From Bacteroidota bacterium (GTDB taxonomy: Bacteria > Bacteroidota > Bacteroidia > Bacteroidales > Marinifilaceae), in contig JAEXFF010000294.1 in the NCBI GenBank assembly GCA_023400335.1, forward strand, positions 1 to 19,336: DNA of 19,336 bases, written 5' to 3'. Below, in pieces: positions 14,524 to 19,336 of the stretch (within the stretch, counting starts at the first letter, position 1; every line of letters begins with the position of its first letter). The notes beneath the pieces are model-generated. The model was not told where the DNA came from. It was given only the letters and a program-made list of their open reading frames with translations, and searched no databases. The position numbers were made by a program, and so were the translations under genes.

Positions 14524-15402
14524 ATGAAAAGATTAATGGTCATTGTGATTTTGTCAATGTGTATTTTAACAGGTGCACAAGCTCAAAAAAATCAGAAGAA
14601 AGTATTATTAATAGATTATTTTACATCTGGAAATGTAAATCAGGCTTATGCTAAAATGTTGCGGGATGCTGTAATTGCAGGTATTCAGAATACGAACCGA
14701 CTGTCAGTTGTAGATGTGGAAATGGAACCTACTTTACAATTAGAGGAAGGAAGGCGTCAGGATGAAAGAGCGATGGGAGATCCCGTAGCACGGAATCAAG
14801 TCATGCAAATGCTGGGGGCTACTTATGCTTTAACCGGAAATATTACCCGTATGGAAGGAGTGAGGATGCAATTGAATGATGGTTCTTATTATTATGACGG
14901 GCAGATTGCTTTTGATTTAAAAGTGGTGAATGTTGCAGACGGGTCGGTTAAGGTCAGTAAATCCTTTTCGTATGCAGGTTTGAATGCAAAAACCGGACAG
15001 ACACCGAATGAGGCGGTAATCAATACGACGGATTATATTAAAATGTCTATGCAACGATTTGTAAATCAAAATTTTAAAATAGAAAACCGGATTTTATCCA
15101 TAGAAAAGGTAAATAAAAAGGGGGCGGAGACGGTGTATGTAGATTGCGGAACGGATCTGGGAATAGCCAAAGGTCAATTGTTTGATGTATTCATTGAAAA
15201 GGAGATATCGGGCAGGAAAAGCAGGCAGAATATCGGGACTTTAAAGGCGATAGAAGTTCAGGGTGAAGATTTGACTCTTTGCCGGGTAACGAAAGGAGGG
15301 GATGCCATTCAGGAAGCGAACCTGGAAATGCAGGAACTGATTGTGGTAAGTGGAAAAAAAGCTTTTAATATATGGGAAGCTACTAAAGAGGTGATGAAAT
15401 AA
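14524..15402 (+). CDS. CsgG/FlgT-like exported protein
   Basis: A 292-residue protein whose signal peptide (1-20, GAQAQ) fixes the start at 14524. The frame continues upstream to a TTG overlapping the previous stop, but that would bury the signal peptide. Residues about 25-180 fit the CsgG/FlgT-middle alpha/beta fold: KVLLIDYF strand, helix, LSVVDVE, then MLGATYALTGNITRME and the FDLKVVNVADGSVKVSKSF strand pair. Residues about 190-278 resemble the FlgT C-terminal SH3/OB-like domain: VYVDCGTDLGIAKGQLFDVF, IGTLKAIEVQGEDLTLCRV. There is no lipobox, unlike true CsgG. It probably acts in the periplasm with the LPP20-type neighbours. It is not a flagellar gene in this context. Domain calls are moderate; function unknown. 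Confidence 0.75.
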   Translation: MKRLMVIVILSMCILTGAQAQKNQKKVLLIDYFTSGNVNQAYAKMLRDAVIAGIQNTNRLSVVDVEMEPTLQLEEGRRQDERAMGDPVARNQVMQMLGATYALTGNITRMEGVRMQLNDGSYYYDGQIAFDLKVVNVADGSVKVSKSFSYAGLNAKTGQTPNEAVINTTDYIKMSMQRFVNQNFKIENRILSIEKVNKKGAETVYVDCGTDLGIAKGQLFDVFIEKEISGRKSRQNIGTLKAIEVQGEDLTLCRVTKGGDAIQEANLEMQELIVVSGKKAFNIWEATKEVMK

Positions 15403-15443
15403 CAGAAACGGAGAACAAAATGTGTAAAGATAAATAAGATATT

Positions 15444-16715
15444 ATGAAAAGAGCGATTTGTTGTTTGATATGTTTTCTATATGCGGCAGTAGGATTCAGC
15501 CAATCTTATTCGAATGATGTGACCTTACTCAATAAAAATAACACAACTGTGACGGTGAGGACTTCCGGAATTCATGAAAAGAAAAAGGATGCAGCAGAAA
15601 TGGCTGTTAAATCGGCATTTTATACTTATTTTTTTATAGGAATACCGGGTTTGAATAATGATAAACCGTTGTTAAAGCCGGAAGATGAAACGAAATACCG
15701 GGATTATTTTGAACGTTTTTTTGAGCTGGGAAGGTATCGTAATTTCGTTAGAGCTGCTATTCCGGAAGGAGATCCTGAAAAATTGAGGGCAAAAGATTTT
15801 AAAGCTACGGTACGGTTAACGTTCCAGGAAGAGTTGCTGAGGAGGGATTTGGAATTAAATAAAATCGCGGTAAAGGGAGCCGAACGGACTTCTATGGAGG
15901 AAACTCAGGAGCAAATCCAGTTACCGACCATCATGGTTGTTCCATACAAAGAAGAGGGGCGTACTTTTGAGCAGATCCTGAAAAATGATTATGACAAACG
16001 TATGGCTGTGGCAAAGGTACAGGAGGGATTTAACCGGAAAGGGGTGACTACGGTAGATTTCGAGGCAAAACTGAATGCTGCCAAAAGGGCCATGCAATAC
16101 GAGTCGAACAGTGCAGAATCTTTCGACAAACAGTTATTGCGGAATTCCGGTTCCGATGTATATGTAACGGTAGATATCTATAAAGATATTGCCTCAACAG
16201 GAAGCCGGGTAGCTTTGACTTTAAAAGGATATGAAACGGCTACGGGGAATGTACTGGCTTCCCGTCAGTCTTCTTCCAATCGTTTCAGAACTTCGGCTGT
16301 AGACCAATTGTGTGTATATGCTGTAAACGATATTTTGGACGATTTCCTGAAAGATATATCGACCAGTTTTGCCCATAAAATTATGAAAGGCAATACGGTA
16401 GTATTAAATGTTTCCATTGCCGGTACAGCCGTTCAGGATATGGAAACGGAAGTGGGGCCTCAATCATATCCTTTAGCAGATTTATTGCGTTTGTGGGTCA
16501 AGAAAAATGCAGTGGGAGGAAAATATCATGTACAGGGGAGTGTTGCTGAAGCTATTATTTTTGATCAAATTCAAATACCGAACCGGGATGAGAGCGGAAA
16601 TGCATTGGATGTCAATGATTTTGCTTTCAATATTTGGGAATATCTGAGGGGAGAACTGAATATACCCTGCCGGAAAAAGGTGGATGGAAATACAATCTAT
16701 ATTATAATTGAGTAG
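15444..16715 (+). CDS. DUF6175-like exported protein with FlgT_N-like start
   Basis: A 423-residue protein with a signal peptide (1-20, VGFSQ). Residues about 34-140 show the pattern of LPP20/FlgT N-terminal domains: a beta strand (TVTVRTSG), a helix with regular alanines (AAEMAVKSAFYTYF), a strand YRNFVRAA and a closing strand ATVRLTF. From 161 the sequence PTIMVVPYKE and following alpha/beta segments, including SGSDVYVTVDIYKD and VALTLKGYETATGNVLAS, resemble DUF6175, a Bacteroidota family of unknown function that looks like a TolB-N/CsgG-type domain. About 315-423 is a further alpha/beta domain. It starts 41 bp after the CsgG/FlgT-like gene. The DUF assignment is from memory; the module reading is inference. 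Confidence 0.65.
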   Translation: MKRAICCLICFLYAAVGFSQSYSNDVTLLNKNNTTVTVRTSGIHEKKKDAAEMAVKSAFYTYFFIGIPGLNNDKPLLKPEDETKYRDYFERFFELGRYRNFVRAAIPEGDPEKLRAKDFKATVRLTFQEELLRRDLELNKIAVKGAERTSMEETQEQIQLPTIMVVPYKEEGRTFEQILKNDYDKRMAVAKVQEGFNRKGVTTVDFEAKLNAAKRAMQYESNSAESFDKQLLRNSGSDVYVTVDIYKDIASTGSRVALTLKGYETATGNVLASRQSSSNRFRTSAVDQLCVYAVNDILDDFLKDISTSFAHKIMKGNTVVLNVSIAGTAVQDMETEVGPQSYPLADLLRLWVKKNAVGGKYHVQGSVAEAIIFDQIQIPNRDESGNALDVNDFAFNIWEYLRGELNIPCRKKVDGNTIYIIIE

Positions 16716-16762
16716 GGGTAAAGTGGAGGAACCGAAAGAATACTAATTTTAAACCGGAATAT

Positions 16763-18568
16763 ATGAGAAAGGTACTATTATTACTGCTTTTGTCGTTGAT
16801 TGCATTAGGCGGTTTTGGACAAGAGCGACCGGACTGGGTGAAAAGCAGGCCAGTAAATACGCTATTTTATATCGGAATAGGACGGGCTTTAAAATCGGAA
16901 ACGAATTACCAGCAGCAGGCGAAACAGAATGCCTTAAGCGATTTAGTTTCAGAGATTCGGGTGGAAGTATCCGGGAATTCTTTGTTACAGCAACTGGATA
17001 ACGGACAAGAAGTAAAGTCTGTATTTGAAGAAAATATCCGTTTACAGGCGAAACAGGATATCGAACGTTTTCAGTTAGTGGATAGTTGGGAAAATGATAC
17101 AGAGTATTGGGTATATTACGAATTGAATAAATTCGATTATGAGGAATATATGGAAAAAAGGTTGCAACAGGTAATCCGTCAGGGATTTGATTGCTGGTGG
17201 AAGGGACGGGAAGCTTTGCAAAGCGGCGATCTGACTCTGGCTGCAGAGATGTTTATGAAGGGATTGGATGTCATCCAGCCTTGTATTAATGAAGAATTGC
17301 TATGTGATTATGAGGGCAAGAAAATGGATATAGGTAATGAACTCTATGCCGGCATGAAGAGTGTTTTTAATGGTATTTCTATCGTCCCTTCTCTATCTGC
17401 CGTAAAAGGACGGGCTTTTCAAGGAATAGCAGAGCCGGTGATTATCCGGGTAAGCCGGGAAAATGTTCCTTTACGGAATTTGAAACTGGAATATAAATTT
17501 GCTTCCGGAGCCGGGCGTTTATCAGAAAATCCCATTACAAATGAAAATGGGGAAGCAAGGTTGTATATTCAGAATATTTCGTCGAAATTATCCCGCCAGG
17601 AAATACATATTCTGGTAGATCAGGCTCTTTTCTGGAAATATAAAGATACCGTATATGCAGGAATGTTTCGGCATGTAACGGAAAATTTACCCATAGGGGT
17701 TGTGTATGTGGATTTAGAGAAAACAGCTGTAAATGCTTTATTAAAAACGCAGACAGGAAGTAATGAGAATATTGTAAGAGCTGTCCGGAGTTTATTGACG
17801 AACAATTATTTCAATATTGTGACGGATCCGTCAGTGGCTGATATAACAGTGGAGGTAGGCAGTTCTTTCCGGAAAGGCGGGAATGCTCAGGGCGAAATGT
17901 ATGATTTTACGGAATATTTCAGCGGGGCGAGGGTGAATATTATCAATAATCATAACCGGGCTGCTCTATTGAACTATAATGTGGAAGATTTGAAAACGGT
18001 TGTTCCGAAAGGGACTTCGGAAGCTAATGCTCAAGCCTCGGCTACCCGGGAGTTGATCAAACAGTTGAACCGGCAGCTGGCCATTGCTTTAAAGAATTTG
18101 GAGATTGATCCGGAAGGGGAAATACAGGTGGAAAAAATAACTTCTACTCCTACGGCTACTCCGCCTGAGCCGTTGAGTGAGCGTCCGGGAAGGAAACCAG
18201 TAGTAGTGACTGCTCCTGTTCCTACTTATATTGAAGGCGAATTTGCTGAGGGAATTTATATACGGTATATCGGAAAAAAAGACTATGGAAATAAGAGCGT
18301 CTTTGAATTCCAGGTGCTCAACCGTACTCCGGAGGATTATGTATTGGAGTTATTCCAGAATTCGCAAATTATGATTAATGAAAAGGGGGAACAATTGAAA
18401 ATAGAATCTATGAAACTGGGTTCTGATGAATCTTCCTGGTATGTCAAAGCAATGATATTGTCCGATGTGCCCACAACGTTGAATATTTATCTGAAGAAAA
18501 CACTTTTATTGAAGCTTGCTCAGTTCAGTAATGGAAAGGGAATGGTAAAACTGAGGGAACTGAAATAA
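16763..18568 (+). CDS. Large LPP20-type multidomain envelope protein
   Basis: A 601-residue exported protein with signal peptide 1-20 (GGFGQ). Residues about 21-128 are an LPP20-type domain, starting with the family hallmark RPDWVKSRP then FYIGIGRA and an alanine-containing helix. About 132-200 is helical, TPR-like (EALQSGDLTLAAEMFMKGLD). About 205-300 looks Ig-like, with a NENGEARLYI turn. About 310-445 is a second alpha/beta region with a TolB/CsgG-like rhythm (VYVDLEK...VADITVEVGSSF). A Pro/Thr linker (about 455-488) leads to a beta-rich C-terminal domain (490-601). It lies 47 bp after the DUF6175-like gene. The architecture suggests a periplasmic scaffold. The LPP20 call is good, later domains tentative; role unknown. 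Confidence 0.72.
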   Translation: MRKVLLLLLLSLIALGGFGQERPDWVKSRPVNTLFYIGIGRALKSETNYQQQAKQNALSDLVSEIRVEVSGNSLLQQLDNGQEVKSVFEENIRLQAKQDIERFQLVDSWENDTEYWVYYELNKFDYEEYMEKRLQQVIRQGFDCWWKGREALQSGDLTLAAEMFMKGLDVIQPCINEELLCDYEGKKMDIGNELYAGMKSVFNGISIVPSLSAVKGRAFQGIAEPVIIRVSRENVPLRNLKLEYKFASGAGRLSENPITNENGEARLYIQNISSKLSRQEIHILVDQALFWKYKDTVYAGMFRHVTENLPIGVVYVDLEKTAVNALLKTQTGSNENIVRAVRSLLTNNYFNIVTDPSVADITVEVGSSFRKGGNAQGEMYDFTEYFSGARVNIINNHNRAALLNYNVEDLKTVVPKGTSEANAQASATRELIKQLNRQLAIALKNLEIDPEGEIQVEKITSTPTATPPEPLSERPGRKPVVVTAPVPTYIEGEFAEGIYIRYIGKKDYGNKSVFEFQVLNRTPEDYVLELFQNSQIMINEKGEQLKIESMKLGSDESSWYVKAMILSDVPTTLNIYLKKTLLLKLAQFSNGKGMVKLRELK

Positions 18569-18746
18569 GGAAGGGGAGAGAAAAGAAATTGAAAAGTCAA
18601 TATATTAAAACAAATTTATAAGTCAGGAGATTTATTTACTGTTTTTTATGATCTCTTTTACTGGAGATTATGAAGCTCCCGGAAAAGCAGAGTTCATTTT
18701 AATTGATTACTTAAATAATTTTATTCATTTATTAAAACAAAGTGTT

Positions 18747-19313
18747 ATGAAGATTTTTTATTATGTATTAGGAATGGCAATGATAAGCCTGTTGATGAGC
18801 TGTGGAGGACAAAAAGCTTTAGTGAAAACGCAAGAGGATGTGGAAATTGTAGTGCCGTGTTCCGGTCCGGAATACATGACGGATAAAACTTATTTCCGGG
18901 CTTCAGCAATGGGCTTTAGCAACGATATGATGATGGCTAAGAAAAAAGGTTTAGCAGAAGCCCGTGCAGAACTGGCAACTTCTATGAATGCTGCAATAAA
19001 ACGGGTAACGGATAATTATGCTTCTTCTTATCAATTGGGTGAGCAGGAAGAAGCCAGATCCCGTTTCCAGGATTTGGCCCGTACTGTCGTGAATGAAAAA
19101 TTGTCGGGAACACGTGTCATTTGTGAGAAGACAATGAAGACTCCGGAAGGTGCTTATAAGGTATATGTAGCTGTTGAATTGGCCGGTGATGAAATTGCTA
19201 AATCCATGCAAAACCGCATTCAGGACGATGAAAAATTACGCACTGATTTTGAATATGAAAAATTCAAAAAGGTATTTGACGAAGAAATGGAAAAAGCAGC
19301 TAAAGAAAAATAA
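18747..19313 (+). CDS. LPP20-type lipoprotein
   Basis: A 188-residue lipoprotein. An upstream ATG at 18648 is in frame, but the ATG at 18747 is chosen because the lipoprotein signal peptide then starts at residue 1 and ends LLMSC (Cys19). Residues about 38-150 match the LPP20 pattern: YFRASAMGFSND, then an Ala/Lys-rich helix (AKKKGLAEARAELATSM), a helical middle, and the strand YKVYVAVELAG. The C-terminal 35 residues are a charged helix. A 178-bp gap separates it from the preceding gene, longer than elsewhere in the cluster, and no clear promoter was found there, so it may be co-transcribed. It would anchor the cluster's products at a membrane. Function unknown. Confidence 0.75.
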   Translation: MKIFYYVLGMAMISLLMSCGGQKALVKTQEDVEIVVPCSGPEYMTDKTYFRASAMGFSNDMMMAKKKGLAEARAELATSMNAAIKRVTDNYASSYQLGEQEEARSRFQDLARTVVNEKLSGTRVICEKTMKTPEGAYKVYVAVELAGDEIAKSMQNRIQDDEKLRTDFEYEKFKKVFDEEMEKAAKEK

Positions 19314-19336
19314 TAGCCACTGATTTATATAAAAAC

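Noticed and set aside
18648..18746. N-terminal extension of the final lipoprotein from ATG 18648
   Set aside because: It would put 33 residues before the lipoprotein signal peptide and lipobox, which then could not work normally.

Overview
The window looks like chromosomal DNA from a Bacteroidales gut-type bacterium. The evidence is a complete SusC/SusD pair, lipoprotein signal peptides, envelope families typical of Bacteroidota, and promoter boxes of the Bacteroidetes type (TTTG, 19-21 nt, TAnnTTTG). A relative of Odoribacter or Butyricimonas would fit the SusC/SusD plus fasciclin-lipoprotein style, but that placement is inference. Most genes are on the + strand. No rRNA, tRNA, CRISPR array, integrase or intact transposase was seen.

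Layout. (1) Positions 1-509 hold no convincing gene but contain a 35-bp perfect dyad beside a possible promoter. (2) Positions 510-2956 are a two-gene unit without signal peptides, closed by a strong terminator: a YbjN-like protein with a SHOCT-like tail, then a trypsin-like protease carrying a zinc ribbon and its own YbjN-like domain. (3) Positions 3256-3603 encode a small secreted protein with one carboxypeptidase-regulatory-like domain, followed by a terminator. (4) A minus-strand Cro/CI-type regulator (3705-3995) diverges from an operon of susC, susD, a fasciclin lipoprotein and a small lipoprotein (4321-10270). The susC promoter is visible, and an 18-bp perfect palindrome lies at its predicted start site, making it the natural operator candidate. 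The leader RNA is about 240 nt and structured. No degradative enzyme is encoded, so the substrate is unknown. (5) Positions 10271-11073 are a non-coding stretch unusually rich in inverted repeats, possibly an RNA element or the remains of a small mobile element. (6) A 58-residue BFD-like [2Fe-2S] protein lies on the minus strand at 11074-11250. (7) Positions 11849-19313 are a five-gene envelope cluster: a transglutaminase-like protein with an N-terminal coiled coil and C-terminal propeller-like repeats, a CsgG/FlgT-like protein, a DUF6175-like protein, a large LPP20-type multidomain protein, and an LPP20-type lipoprotein.

The best candidates for an undescribed system are (7) and (2). In (7), modules resembling the three domains of FlgT (LPP20/FlgT_N, CsgG-like FlgT_M, FlgT_C) are spread over adjacent exported proteins in a locus without flagellar genes, beside a papain-like transglutaminase. 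This suggests a periplasmic or outer-membrane assembly. In (2), a predicted cytosolic trypsin-like protease is paired with a protein sharing its accessory domain, which suggests a sensor/protease module. All family calls come from reading the sequence by eye, without database searches.
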